64,000 bases of DNA from Pseudomonadota bacterium (GTDB taxonomy: Bacteria; Desulfobacterota; Desulfobulbia; Desulfobulbales; SURF-16): the NCBI GenBank assembly GCA_018822545.1, contig JAHJKA010000022.1, positions 62,001 to 126,000 of the forward strand, in the 5' to 3' direction. Below, one piece after another: positions 53,824 through 61,972 of the stretch (within the stretch, counting starts at the first letter, position 1; every line of letters starts with the position of its first letter). The position numbers and the translations under genes were made by a program. The notes under the pieces were generated by a model. The model was not told the origin of the DNA, ran no database searches, and saw only the letters and a list, made by a program, of their open reading frames with translations.

Positions 53824-54846
53824 TTAATCCTTCATATCCACCGTCAAGTTAGGGTTCTCTTCAAAAGGCAGAAGATTCTGCACTATCCTGTCAATATTTT
53901 TCCTCACTTCATCTGGTACTTCTGACGAATTGATGAATTGCTGCAGGCGCAGCAATTGGGTAGCAATGGCTGCCCTTTTTTCAATCTTTTGCTCGGCAAA
54001 ACGAACTTCAGCCTCACGTAAACTAGATTTGATCAAATCTTCCGTGCCACCCCGGACCAGGCTTTCTACCGCACTCACCAAACTATTGAGAATCCGGTAA
54101 ACAGCTGACGAAGAAAACCCGCCCAACAGGGCAAGGATGGGCCTGCTCAGGACTTCTAAGGAGCCACCGGTATCAAGGGGGATCAGTTCTGCAAGGATGA
54201 GTCCGGCAATAAGCCCCAAAACAAACCGCGTCCAATAGGAGGGCTCATACTTTGGGTCATACGTGCCTTCAACAATATAACGATTCACCTTGAAGAGGGC
54301 GGCAAAAGAGGCGCCAATTCCTGCGGCAGATAGAAAGAAAAGTTCATTGTACAGTAACTGCAGTCCACTGGACGTCAGGACATTCCCTGCTTCGGGACTG
54401 GCATCTACCATAGAAGAGAGACTTATGAGGATAAAAGCAAGCGTTGACAGAAGAGCGGTCATCATCATTTGCCGGACAAAGGGTAACGGCCCGAGAATGT
54501 GTAAGAAACTACGATTTGTGGCCGCTTCCTCTAACAACATGACAGAACTGGGTTTGGCAGGTTTAATAATCTGCGAAAGGCGCCAGTGGACAGTGGCTAA
54601 TTTTGCGATGTCAGTTTCGTAAGGCGGATGAAGCGTTTCGTGATGATCTGTTTTCTTTTGCCTTTGAGGCGGCGCCGAATATTCACCTAAGTCTGAAGAT
54701 CCCATTTGGCAGCAACTCATTTTTTCAAGAAACTGGACAAGTACTCCATCAACCTGCAGGCCGGATGAAAAAGCATATTTGGCCATTGCCAAACATTGCG
54801 CAAACATATGCTCATACAACTGTTGAGACAAATCGCCACTCTTCAT
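53824..54846 (-). CDS. Membrane protein heading the second patatin operon
   Basis: The 340-residue protein has about four membrane helices (residues about 120-230: LSTLAFILISLSSMV, LFFLSAAGIGASFAALF, FVLGLIAGLILAEL, and ILALLGGFSSSAVYRIL). Flanking parts are helical; the last 80 residues (LREAEVRFAEQKIEKRAAIATQ) look coiled-coil. MKSGDLSQ at 54846 is chosen because GGAG precedes it by 6 bp. No family recognised. Behind the GEMM riboswitch, so presumably part of a cyclic-dinucleotide response. Confidence 0.72.
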   Translation of the reverse strand: MKSGDLSQQLYEHMFAQCLAMAKYAFSSGLQVDGVLVQFLEKMSCCQMGSSDLGEYSAPPQRQKKTDHHETLHPPYETDIAKLATVHWRLSQIIKPAKPSSVMLLEEAATNRSFLHILGPLPFVRQMMMTALLSTLAFILISLSSMVDASPEAGNVLTSSGLQLLYNELFFLSAAGIGASFAALFKVNRYIVEGTYDPKYEPSYWTRFVLGLIAGLILAELIPLDTGGSLEVLSRPILALLGGFSSSAVYRILNSLVSAVESLVRGGTEDLIKSSLREAEVRFAEQKIEKRAAIATQLLRLQQFINSSEVPDEVRKNIDRIVQNLLPFEENPNLTVDMKD

Positions 54847-54884
54847 AAACATCTCCGGTTTTCACTCGGCATTGCGTCCAATAA

Positions 54885-54929
54885 GAAATAGCCGTGCTAC
54901 CACAATAATAATGGCAACCCGGCTATTTC
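54885..54929 (-). promoter_or_regulatory. Alternative hairpin of riboswitch 2
   Basis: On the minus strand GAAATAGCCG (54929-54920) within the aptamer is perfectly complementary to CGGCTATTTC (54894-54885) after a 25-nt loop. The hairpin competes with the aptamer's final strand, so ligand state could decide its formation. It lacks a long T-run, unlike platform 1. Confidence 0.7.
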
Positions 54930-54981
54930 TTTTTGAAACCCGTGGCTTTCCGTCCCTATCTCACGATAGGTTTGGCTTTAT
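54913..54981 (-). promoter_or_regulatory. GEMM-I cyclic dinucleotide riboswitch (locus 2)
   Basis: The minus strand has the same GCCAAACCTATC, GUGA loop, GATAGGGACGGAAAGCC, ACGGG and GCCGGGTTGCC as the aptamer at 29137-29207. The single change G to A in the first helix converts a G-U to an A-U pair, supporting the fold. It lies about 70 bp upstream of the membrane-protein start. Confidence 0.85.
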
Positions 54982-55302
54982 TTTTTTTGTCAGAAACGAA
55001 CTGTCATGATGTAAATTTCAACTTTCCGCCACACACACCTAACCCTTATGCACAGCCTACCCATAATTGATCACGCATGTCAATTATGTATAAATAAAAT
55101 CCCCACCAAAACTCTTCGGTTTATTTTATACGCAATAAAGTATGAACAGCCGCCAATTTAGAATTTTAAACAAAGTGAGGACTTCACCGAGACCCCCTAC
55201 CCTTAAAAATATATTAAACCTTCAGGTCAGACAGTGGTGCGAACACAGAAACAGATTGCTCGTGATGTCTCTCCCGGACAAACTCCGTCTCAAAAACGAA
55301 TC

Positions 55303-55458
55303 AGAACTGGTGACCCGCAAGGTGGACGGCCTCGCCCTCATGCTCCTTGAGGTCTGCTCATGTCCATCATGGAAGAGCAGTTCAAGTACATTAACCTCTT
55401 CGGCACCTTGCTTGGCTTTATCATCGGCCTGCTCAACTTACTGGTGATGGTAATCTAA
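55303..55458 (+). pseudogene. Fragment of DUF445 gene 3' end
   Basis: From GAACTGGTGACCCGCAAGG to the stop TAA at 55456-55458 it matches 45759-45914 closely, including TCCATCATGGAAGAGCAG. A frameshift near 55350 breaks the reading frame. It is a remnant of a duplication or of a lost second copy. Confidence 0.8.
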
Positions 55459-55521
55459 GATCAACACGGGTACCTCAAGGTCAGACTGATGGCCCGGTCG
55501 GGTTGGGGTGCCTTACCGAGT

Positions 55522-55570
55522 GCCATAAAAAAACCGCCGCCCCCTCAAGGGCCTGGCGGTTTTTTTATGG
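55522..55570. terminator. Bidirectional terminator
   Basis: CCATAAAAAAACCGCC pairs with GGCGGTTTTTTTATGG around a short GC-rich loop. A-run on one side and T-run on the other let it stop transcription from both directions, including the TusA-like gene. Confidence 0.9.
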
Positions 55571-55597
55571 CAAGTGCCTGCGGTGCCTGTTTCGAGT

Positions 55598-55840
55598 CTA
55601 GCCTTTCCGGATAAAGAACCTGAAAAAACCATTGCCCTCTTTATCGCCGAGAAATACATGCCCGGAACGGTCGCACCAGTTTGGCAGATCGTTTTTGGAG
55701 CCAGGGTCAGTCCCCCATACTTCTAAAATTTGCCCTGAGTTGAGAGAGCTCATTGCTTTTTTGGTTTTGAGCAGCGGCATGGGGCAGCTCAATCCTTTTG
55801 TGTCCAGGATTTGATCCGGAGTGATGCTTTCAATATCCAT
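55598..55840 (-). CDS. TusA-like sulfur carrier protein
   Basis: The 80-residue protein has the TusA/SirA motif LDTKGLSCPMPLLKTKKAM with the active Cys in CPMP. MDIESITPDQ at 55840 follows GGGAGGT; a longer frame to 55885 is not needed. TusA-type proteins carry persulfide sulfur for tRNA thiolation, Moco synthesis or dissimilatory sulfur metabolism. A terminator follows. Confidence 0.88.
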   Translation of the reverse strand: MDIESITPDQILDTKGLSCPMPLLKTKKAMSSLNSGQILEVWGTDPGSKNDLPNWCDRSGHVFLGDKEGNGFFRFFIRKG

Positions 55841-56219
55841 TCGCGACCTCCCAACTTTCTTGATAGGGTTCTCTAAAAGTGACACGCCTCAGCCTTGTTG
55901 CAAGCAAAATCATGGCCACCAGTAAACGGAAGGCCTTTTCTGACTGTTCTGCTAAGAAATCCAGGGGGATATCACCTCTCTTTGTTGTAAGCAATGGATT
56001 CCTCCGACGCCAGACTTGGGTATTTCACCGTTATTTGGCCGGGTAAATCCCCAATATATGGTGAGGAAGCCCTAACAAGCATGTAGCAAAGCTGAGGAAA
56101 AACCTCGGGGAACAGAAGGTCACCAGGCTCTTTCGCCTTGCCTGGTGCGCTCTTTTTCTGTAGCATAGACCTTGATACTTTCGTGGTGAGGATGGTCAAC
56201 CTGTCAGACAAGGACATCC
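55841..56219. other. Intergenic region
   Basis: About 380 bp. A minus-strand frame of 81 codons (55972-56217) has no start context or domain and is not accepted as a gene. Nothing else recognised. Confidence 0.45.
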
Positions 56220-56681
56220 ATGTACACTGAGAAATACACTAATGGCAGTCGTTTCTCCACGGTCTCAGTTTCTCTTTTCCTCTGTCTTTTCCTGTGGGCA
56301 ACTCCAGCATGGGCAGTCCAGACTCATGGCGGTTCTGAGGGCCTGGTCTCCCATCAACTCGGCCACATCCTTTTTTTTATCGGTATGCTCATCTTGTTAG
56401 CGCGCCAATACCGCCGGCAATTAAAAGGCCCTGGCTGGTGTGAATTCAAGGTATTCCTCTGGTTGGTTATCCTGTGGAACGTTCTGACCTTCAGCGGCCA
56501 CTGGTTGCATGAAGTTGTGCCCACGGATAAATTCATCCAAAGCAACAGTCATACCACCGGCTTTCAGGCCACAACCGCCTTTGACTTTATCTTCTATGTG
56601 ACCAGACTAGACCACATCGTCCTGGTACCAGCCTTTTTCTTCTTGCTTATGGCTCTAAAAAGATGGGACCAGGCCCCATGA
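56220..56681 (+). CDS. His-containing inner-membrane protein
   Basis: The 153-residue protein has a signal peptide (LFLCLFLWATPAWA). About three membrane helices follow. His residues lie beside them: HGGSEGLVSHQLGHILFF, SGHWLHEVV, RLDHIVLVPAFFFLL. This pattern suits heme or metal binding. SD AAGGA precedes the ATG. It overlaps the next gene by 19 bp, so the pair is coupled. Confidence 0.7.
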   Translation: MYTEKYTNGSRFSTVSVSLFLCLFLWATPAWAVQTHGGSEGLVSHQLGHILFFIGMLILLARQYRRQLKGPGWCEFKVFLWLVILWNVLTFSGHWLHEVVPTDKFIQSNSHTTGFQATTAFDFIFYVTRLDHIVLVPAFFFLLMALKRWDQAP

Positions 56682-57301
56682 CCTTATCCTGGCTTCCTGT
56701 CATATGGATCGATATTGTAGGATCTTCCGCAACCCTTGTCCTTGCCCTCCTCTGCCCCAGATACGCATGGCATTGGGCCACAAAGAAACGGGATGATACC
56801 TTCCGCCACTACATCTTTTTACTGACCCTCTCTTTTGCCTTCTTTGCCGTTTCCCGTTCCTTCGGTCATCTTGTCAAACAGGTTTTGCTGTTTTATGAAA
56901 TGAATAACCTCTGGAAAGCGCTTGCCCCTTTTTCAGGGTCAATCAACACCGCCACCTTTATCACGGTGTTTGCCTTCAGCCTGTACTTCTATCGCTCGTA
57001 CATGGTGCATTTGGAACTGGAGACCCACAAGAACCACCTTGAAAAGCTGATCGAAATGCGCACTTCGGAATTAGAGGAAAAGAATGCCGAGCTGGAGAAA
57101 GCCTTATCTCAGGTCAAAATGCTCAGTGGCTTTCTGCCGATCTGCGCCTCCTGCAAAAAAATCAGGGACGATAACGGCTACTGGAATCAGATAGAATCAT
57201 ATATTCGCAATCACTCAGAGGCGGAGTTCAGCCACAGCATCTGCCCGGACTGCGCCCATAAACTCTACCCTGAGTATTTTGGCACCAAGAAGAAAAGTTA
57301 A
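56663..57301 (+). CDS. Membrane protein with coiled coil and C-terminal Zn-type Cys motif
   Basis: The 212-residue protein has about three membrane helices (residues 8-115), a coiled coil (about 120-155: LEKLIEMRTSELEEKNAELEKAL) and a terminal domain LSGFLPICASCKKIRDD ... CPDCAHKLYPE with four Cys. In Desulfobacterota this tail often ends histidine kinases and response regulators. Here no kinase is present. It overlaps the upstream gene; probably a sensor pair. Confidence 0.72.
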   Translation: MGPGPMTLSWLPVIWIDIVGSSATLVLALLCPRYAWHWATKKRDDTFRHYIFLLTLSFAFFAVSRSFGHLVKQVLLFYEMNNLWKALAPFSGSINTATFITVFAFSLYFYRSYMVHLELETHKNHLEKLIEMRTSELEEKNAELEKALSQVKMLSGFLPICASCKKIRDDNGYWNQIESYIRNHSEAEFSHSICPDCAHKLYPEYFGTKKKS

Positions 57302-57429
57302 GGGCTCAAAAGACTGCCTCCGGCATGGCCCGCACCGCTCCTGAGAGACTTGTGTATCGGTGGCGATGGGGAAAAGTCTTTTGGCAAGAACAGTCGTTCG
57401 TACGGCTCGCGCAAAAAAGCTGCCAGCTC

Positions 57430-58344
57430 TTACATGCACTGGTTATTGCGGAGGTAGCCCGCCGGATCGCGGGGGTCCTGGTGGATAATGACATCGGCCT
57501 GGGGAAAGCCGACCATGATGGCGTGCTCCACCTCTTTGGCCACCTGGTGCGCCGAAGAAAGGGGAAGCGCCTGATCAAGGTCAAGATGAAACTGGATGAG
57601 CATGATCTGGCCGGACTGGCGGGTGCGCAGATCATGGAGACCAAGCACTGTATCATGGGCAAGAATGATATCACAGATGCACTGCCGCGTTTCTTTAGGC
57701 AGCTCCCGGTCCATGAGGACCTGCATGGCCTCGTGACCGATATGGCCGGCGCTGTAGAGAATATAGATTGAAATGGCCAGGGCGCTCAAAGGGTCGAGCA
57801 GCGGCCAGCCCGCAGCGGCAAAAAAAAGGGCGGCAATGGTGGCCGAGTTGGTAAGCAGATCGGTCTTGTAATGAAGGGCATCGGCACGGATGGCCGACGA
57901 GTTGGTCTGCCGGATAACATAGCCCTGAAACGCCAGAAGCACCAAGGTGGCGGCAATGGCAAAGACCATGACCCAGAGGCCGAGATTGACCTGCTGTAAT
58001 GGTTGCGGGTGACTCAACCGCTCAAAAGCGTGGATAATCAAAAAGATGGCTGACCCGGCAATAAAACAGGCCTGACCAAGACCAGCCAAAGACTCAGCCT
58101 TGCCGTGGCCAAACTGATGGTCTTCGTCGGCTGATTTCAGCGAATAGCGCACAGCCAGGAGATTGATCAGCGAGGCGGCCGCATCCATCAGCGAATCCAC
58201 CAAAGAGGCCATAACACTCAGGGAGCCGGTCATGGACCAGGCCACCCCCTTGACAGTGATGAGCACCACTGCCGTGGCCGTGGAGGCATAGGTGGCCAGC
58301 TTCAGCAATCTGGCGGAACGGTTGGGGGTGGTTGCTTTTATCAC
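57430..58344 (-). CDS. fieF: Cation diffusion facilitator family transporter
   Basis: The 304-residue protein has six membrane helices and the metal site residues of FieF/CDF: DSLMD (Asp pair) in helix 2 and HYKTDL (His-Asp) in helix 5. A C-terminal cytoplasmic domain with HDLRTRQSGQIMLIQFHLDLD follows. It exports Zn2+ or Fe2+ by proton antiport. The start is GTG at 58344. Confidence 0.92.
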   Translation of the reverse strand: MIKATTPNRSARLLKLATYASTATAVVLITVKGVAWSMTGSLSVMASLVDSLMDAAASLINLLAVRYSLKSADEDHQFGHGKAESLAGLGQACFIAGSAIFLIIHAFERLSHPQPLQQVNLGLWVMVFAIAATLVLLAFQGYVIRQTNSSAIRADALHYKTDLLTNSATIAALFFAAAGWPLLDPLSALAISIYILYSAGHIGHEAMQVLMDRELPKETRQCICDIILAHDTVLGLHDLRTRQSGQIMLIQFHLDLDQALPLSSAHQVAKEVEHAIMVGFPQADVIIHQDPRDPAGYLRNNQCM

Positions 58345-58476
58345 GGCTTCTGTTCCTTATTTCCGGTACCCTGCCGTTGGCAGTGGCGAGCAGGTAGGCA
58401 AACTGCAGGAGAAATTTACCGCCAACATGGGCGTTTCCCACTCCAGAGTGCAACCGCACTGATTTCCCTGTCATTT

Positions 58477-58962
58477 CTAGCAAAGGCCGGAGAAAATGTC
58501 ACGGAGAACATGTTCGTCAAGACGGGCCATGAGCTGCTCTTCATACTCGTCTCTTTCCGACTCCGCGGCCGGGGCCCCCGAAAACAACTGGACTGCGTTA
58601 TTCTCCCCCCTCGGCACCGGTTCTGACTCGATCTCCTCCACATTTTCCCGATTGTTTTCGATCCAGCGCTGGCAGTCGTCATGGCTGCCAATATAGACAA
58701 AGATGAGCCGCCCCTGACGCTTGAGGCCAATAAGGCGGTAGCCGCAGGCCAGATCATACTTGCGGCACTGCTGGAGACGGAGCTCACCATATCGGGTACG
58801 CTTGCATTCTGCCTCGTCATGGAGGGGATCACGCTGCAGATCGGCGATAATCTTCGCGGCCCGGGCCGCGGCATCGCGAGCGCTCTTGTCGGCCCGCTGC
58901 ATGGCCTGCAGGGCCTTGCTGAAACGGCGGGTCTGATGGATTTCCAGGCCTGTCTCTGCCAT
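58477..58962 (-). CDS. RelE/ParE-like protein
   Basis: The 161-residue protein has a RelE-like core: LHDEAECKRTRYGELRLQQC, CGYRLIGLKRQGRLIFVYIGSHDDC and WIENNRE. No antitoxin gene is adjacent, and its start ATG overlaps the activase stop (TGATG). It might be an orphan toxin or a regulator. Translationally coupled to the activase gene. Confidence 0.6.
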   Translation of the reverse strand: MAETGLEIHQTRRFSKALQAMQRADKSARDAAARAAKIIADLQRDPLHDEAECKRTRYGELRLQQCRKYDLACGYRLIGLKRQGRLIFVYIGSHDDCQRWIENNRENVEEIESEPVPRGENNAVQLFSGAPAAESERDEYEEQLMARLDEHVLRDIFSGLC

Positions 58963-59711
58963 CAGCACACCTTGGCCGCATGGAGGGCGGCGCCCAGGGC
59001 GCCGGTGAGATCAGGATGCTTGGGCACCACCACCAGGACCTCGGGCAGTCTCTGCTGAAGCAGCGCCACCATGCAGGGGTTGCGGGCCACGCCGCCCGAA
59101 AAGGCCACCATCTCGCCATAACCCAGGCGGGCCAGCATGGCGGCCAGGCGGTCGGCCACCGAGCTGTGCACGGCCCGGGCGATGTGGGCCCTGGGAATAC
59201 CACGGTTCTTCATGGAGATCACCTCTGATTCGGCAAAAACCGTGCACATGGAGTTGATCTGCACCTCCTGCTCCGAGGCCAGGGCCGCTGCCCCGAACTC
59301 GGCCAGGGTGAAGGCCAGGGAGCCGGCCATGATCTCCAGGAAACGGCCGGTGCCGGCCGCGCATTTATCGTTCATCTGAAAATTGCTGACCTTGCCGGCC
59401 CCATTCACAGCGATAACCTTGGAGTCCTGGCCGCCGACATCGACAAGGGTGGTGCAGCCGGGGAAATGATGATAGATACCGGCGGCGTGGGCCTTGATCT
59501 CGGTGATCACGCCGTCGGCAAAATATTCGGCAGCCAGATGGCGCCCGTAACCGGTGGCCACCACCGCCGTGGGGGTAAAGGCGCTGAGCATCTTTTCCGC
59601 CTGCCGGTGCGGCTCAAAGCCGGATTCAGCAATCTGGTAATCCACCATGCGCTCGCCGTCCCACACCGCCATCTTGACGGTGCGGGAGCCGAGATCAATC
59701 CCGATATACAT
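58962..59711 (-). CDS. BadF/BcrA-type ATPase (2-hydroxyacyl-CoA dehydratase activator-like)
   Basis: The 249-residue protein has the ASKHA ATPase N-terminus MYIGIDLGSRTVKMAVWDG, LVDVGGQDSKVIA and cluster Cys in NDKCAAGTGRF and NSMCTVFAESEV. Dimers hold one 4Fe-4S cluster and inject a low-potential electron with ATP hydrolysis into a partner reductase. The partner is the gene upstream at 59824. Confidence 0.9.
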   Translation of the reverse strand: MYIGIDLGSRTVKMAVWDGERMVDYQIAESGFEPHRQAEKMLSAFTPTAVVATGYGRHLAAEYFADGVITEIKAHAAGIYHHFPGCTTLVDVGGQDSKVIAVNGAGKVSNFQMNDKCAAGTGRFLEIMAGSLAFTLAEFGAAALASEQEVQINSMCTVFAESEVISMKNRGIPRAHIARAVHSSVADRLAAMLARLGYGEMVAFSGGVARNPCMVALLQQRLPEVLVVVPKHPDLTGALGAALHAAKVC

Positions 59712-59735
59712 TGTGCTCTCTCCTCAATCCAACCC

Positions 59736-59822
59736 CCTTCGACAGGCTCAGGGAACTGCTTCGCCAAACTCAGTGCCCCTGGTTCAACAGACTGAGGTGC
59801 GGACCCTGAGCCTGGCGCAGGG
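59736..59822. repeat. Dispersed palindromic element (CTTCGACAGGCTCAGGG family)
   Basis: CCTTCGACAGGCTCAGGG (from about 59736) faces CCTGAGCCTGGCGCAGGG (ending 59822). It fills the gap between the reductase and activase genes. It resembles short repeats seen in many bacterial genomes. Confidence 0.7.
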
Positions 59823-59823
59823 C

Positions 59824-61113
59824 TTACTCGCCTATCTGCTCCAAAAAGGCCTCGACCCTGGTCTGCAGCTGGCCGATGTCCTCCGGTGAATAATCAGACT
59901 CGATAAACATATAGGGGATACCCTCCTGTTCACATGCCTGGCGAATGCGGATTTCCTCAATATTATAGGTATGACAAAACTGCAGGGAGTAATTGATGAT
60001 GCCCTGGGCCTTGGAATCACGGAACTCCTTGACCACCTGGCTGATGCGCTCATTATTGGGGGTAAAGCAGGAACAATCGATCTCCTTATAGCGATCGGTA
60101 AGCGCCGCCAGCATAGTGTCCATGCCCGTCACCGTCTCATCAACAAGGTCCTTGAAATAGCGGGTGCCGATACACGACTCCTCATTGACGATGACCGCCC
60201 CTGCCCCTTCCACCAGGTTGTGGATCTTCCAGTTGGGCAGGGCCATGGGGGTGCCGGCCACCATGACGCGGGTGGCGCCTTTACCGGGTACAGCCACCTC
60301 CTGCCTGATGCGCTCGTCAAGCTCATCGCAGAGGCTATTAACCTGGTCGGTAAAACGCACCGGCTCATCATAAAAGGCGATCTGCTCGATGAGCAGGCCA
60401 TCCTTACCGGAGATGGGGGTGGGGTTATGATGGCGCAGGGAGTTCAAGCGCTGCAAGGCGCGGCGCTTGTTATTCATCACCTTGATGGCCCCTGCCAGAT
60501 CCTCTTCGCTGATGGTCTTGCCGGCCACCGATTCCACCTTGGCCTTGAAATCCTTGACCTCTTCATTCCAGAGGGCGATGTCGCGGGGATTCTTGCACTG
60601 GGGAATCTCCATGACATAGGTGGGCACCATCGTATCCAGGATCTCCCACGTCTTCTTCTTGGCATCGCAGGTGGTTTCGCCATAGACGAAATCCACGGCC
60701 TGGAAATAAGGACAGATCCTGGCGGCCTTGAAGCCAAAGGCGGATTTCACCATGGGGCAGATATTGCGGGGCAGGATCTTTTCGGCATCCGGCACCGAGC
60801 CCTGAGAGCCGCCGCACAGGCCGACACAGATGCCGCCAGCGGCAAGGACAATCTCCTCCGGGATATAGACGCAGAAGGTGCCGATCACCGGCCGCCCCTC
60901 GGCCTTGGCGGCCAGCAGCTCCTTGACCCGGCCGCCGTGGATCTCGGCGATCATATTGTCAAAATAGGTCATAGCTGCCGGCCGGTTTGGTTGACCGAGA
61001 AAGGCCTTGGCATACATGTCGCCCATCATCAGGCGCATCTTGTCAAAGCGCGGCACATCCATATCCAGGGCCTGCCATACCTCAGGGTAGGGCTTTATTT
61101 CAAAACTGCTCAT
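59824..61113 (-). CDS. 2-hydroxyacyl-CoA dehydratase-like / double-cubane cluster protein
   Basis: The 429-residue protein is of the HgdB/YjiM family. Cys are in GTFCVYIPEEIVLAAGGICVG, LPRNICPMVKSAFGF, ARICPYFQAVDFVYGETTC and others, consistent with Fe-S ligands. With the adjacent BadF-type activase it forms a two-component ATP-dependent reductase. MSSFEIKPYP at 61113 follows AAGGAG. The substrate may be a 2-hydroxyacyl-CoA or another small molecule; family relatives with an [8Fe-9S] double cubane reduce acetylene and similar ligands. Confidence 0.83.
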   Translation of the reverse strand: MSSFEIKPYPEVWQALDMDVPRFDKMRLMMGDMYAKAFLGQPNRPAAMTYFDNMIAEIHGGRVKELLAAKAEGRPVIGTFCVYIPEEIVLAAGGICVGLCGGSQGSVPDAEKILPRNICPMVKSAFGFKAARICPYFQAVDFVYGETTCDAKKKTWEILDTMVPTYVMEIPQCKNPRDIALWNEEVKDFKAKVESVAGKTISEEDLAGAIKVMNNKRRALQRLNSLRHHNPTPISGKDGLLIEQIAFYDEPVRFTDQVNSLCDELDERIRQEVAVPGKGATRVMVAGTPMALPNWKIHNLVEGAGAVIVNEESCIGTRYFKDLVDETVTGMDTMLAALTDRYKEIDCSCFTPNNERISQVVKEFRDSKAQGIINYSLQFCHTYNIEEIRIRQACEQEGIPYMFIESDYSPEDIGQLQTRVEAFLEQIGE

Positions 61114-61165
61114 CGTTGTTCTCCTTGGTGCGCGAGGCGCTGAAGCCGTCGTCATCAATGATTAT

Positions 61166-61585
61166 TTACTTTGCCACCAGCATGTCACGGTAGGGCCACT
61201 TGGCAACGCCGCCGGTGAGGATGGTGAGTTTTTCTTCGGGCACGCCCTGGCTTTTCAGGTAGGAGTAACACCTCTTGGCACCACCGCCGCCGCGGGGACA
61301 GACCACCACCACATCATGGCCACTTTGCTGATAGGCGGCCACAGCCGGATCAATCATGTGGCGCTGGGCCTCCGTCTCCACCGGGAAGGCATTGGTCTCG
61401 ATGGCGCCTGGGAAATGGTGGGCGACAAACTCATCCTGCACCTGGATATCGACGATAATCACCGGTTTGCCGCTATCCAGCCACTCTTTGAACTGGTCGG
61501 CACCAAGGTAGTTAAAAGACTCGAACATGGCTGCCACGTTGAACAGACACAGCAATGACAGAGCAATAAGGCTTAATTTCTTCAT
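61166..61585 (-). CDS. Secreted rhodanese domain protein
   Basis: The 139-residue protein has a signal-like N-terminus (MKKLSLIALSLLCLFNVA) and a rhodanese domain: VIIVDIQVQDEFVAHHFPGA and catalytic Cys96 in VVVVCPRGGGGAKR. It handles sulfane sulfur. The gene lies between the IscA-like and reductase genes, so sulfur delivery for Fe-S cluster maturation is a possibility, but the signal peptide points to the periplasm. Confidence 0.85.
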   Translation of the reverse strand: MKKLSLIALSLLCLFNVAAMFESFNYLGADQFKEWLDSGKPVIIVDIQVQDEFVAHHFPGAIETNAFPVETEAQRHMIDPAVAAYQQSGHDVVVVCPRGGGGAKRCYSYLKSQGVPEEKLTILTGGVAKWPYRDMLVAK

Positions 61586-61621
61586 GATATTTTTTCCTTT
61601 CTCGTATTTGTTTTGATGGCA

Positions 61622-61972
61622 TCAACCACAGGAACCTGAGGAGCAGGAGCAACTGCAGCCGCCGCTACTCAAGGGCTTTTCACTGGTAATACTGAAGCCG
61701 CCACTCCCACCACAGCCACAGCCGCCGGCGCTCTTTTCGATAAAATCTACCTTTACCGTGCCGCAGGTAACAAAGAGAGACTTGTCCACCACAAAGGTGA
61801 CGCCGTCATGGTCAAAATTGTCGTCATTCTCCAGGGCCTCATCGATGGCAAGGCCCAGGGAGGGCCCGCCACAACCACCGGAGATCATGGTGATGCGGAT
61901 GGGGGAGTCGATTTTTTGCTGGCGCAGATAATCCTTGATATTGCTCAAGGCGGCAGGGGTTACTTCAAGCAT
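61622..61972 (-). CDS. IscA/HesB-type Fe-S carrier with Cys-rich tail
   Basis: The 116-residue protein has an A-type carrier domain with the three ligand Cys: Cys34 in SGGCGGPSLG and Cys85/Cys87 in AGGCGCGG. The normal fold ends there. A tail with GGCSCSCSSGSCG adds four more Cys (106, 108, 110, 115), which could bind extra metal or sulfur. SD AAGGAGG precedes ATG. First gene of the reductase-activase operon. Confidence 0.88.
   Translation of the reverse strand: MLEVTPAALSNIKDYLRQQKIDSPIRITMISGGCGGPSLGLAIDEALENDDNFDHDGVTFVVDKSLFVTCGTVKVDFIEKSAGGCGCGGSGGFSITSEKPLSSGGCSCSCSSGSCG

Noticed and set aside
55972-56217. 81-codon minus-strand open frame
   Set aside because: No ribosome-binding site, low-information sequence and no partner; left as intergenic.
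59971-61143. 390-codon plus-strand open frame opposite the HgdB-like gene
   Set aside because: Antisense to a well-supported protein; no start context or domains.
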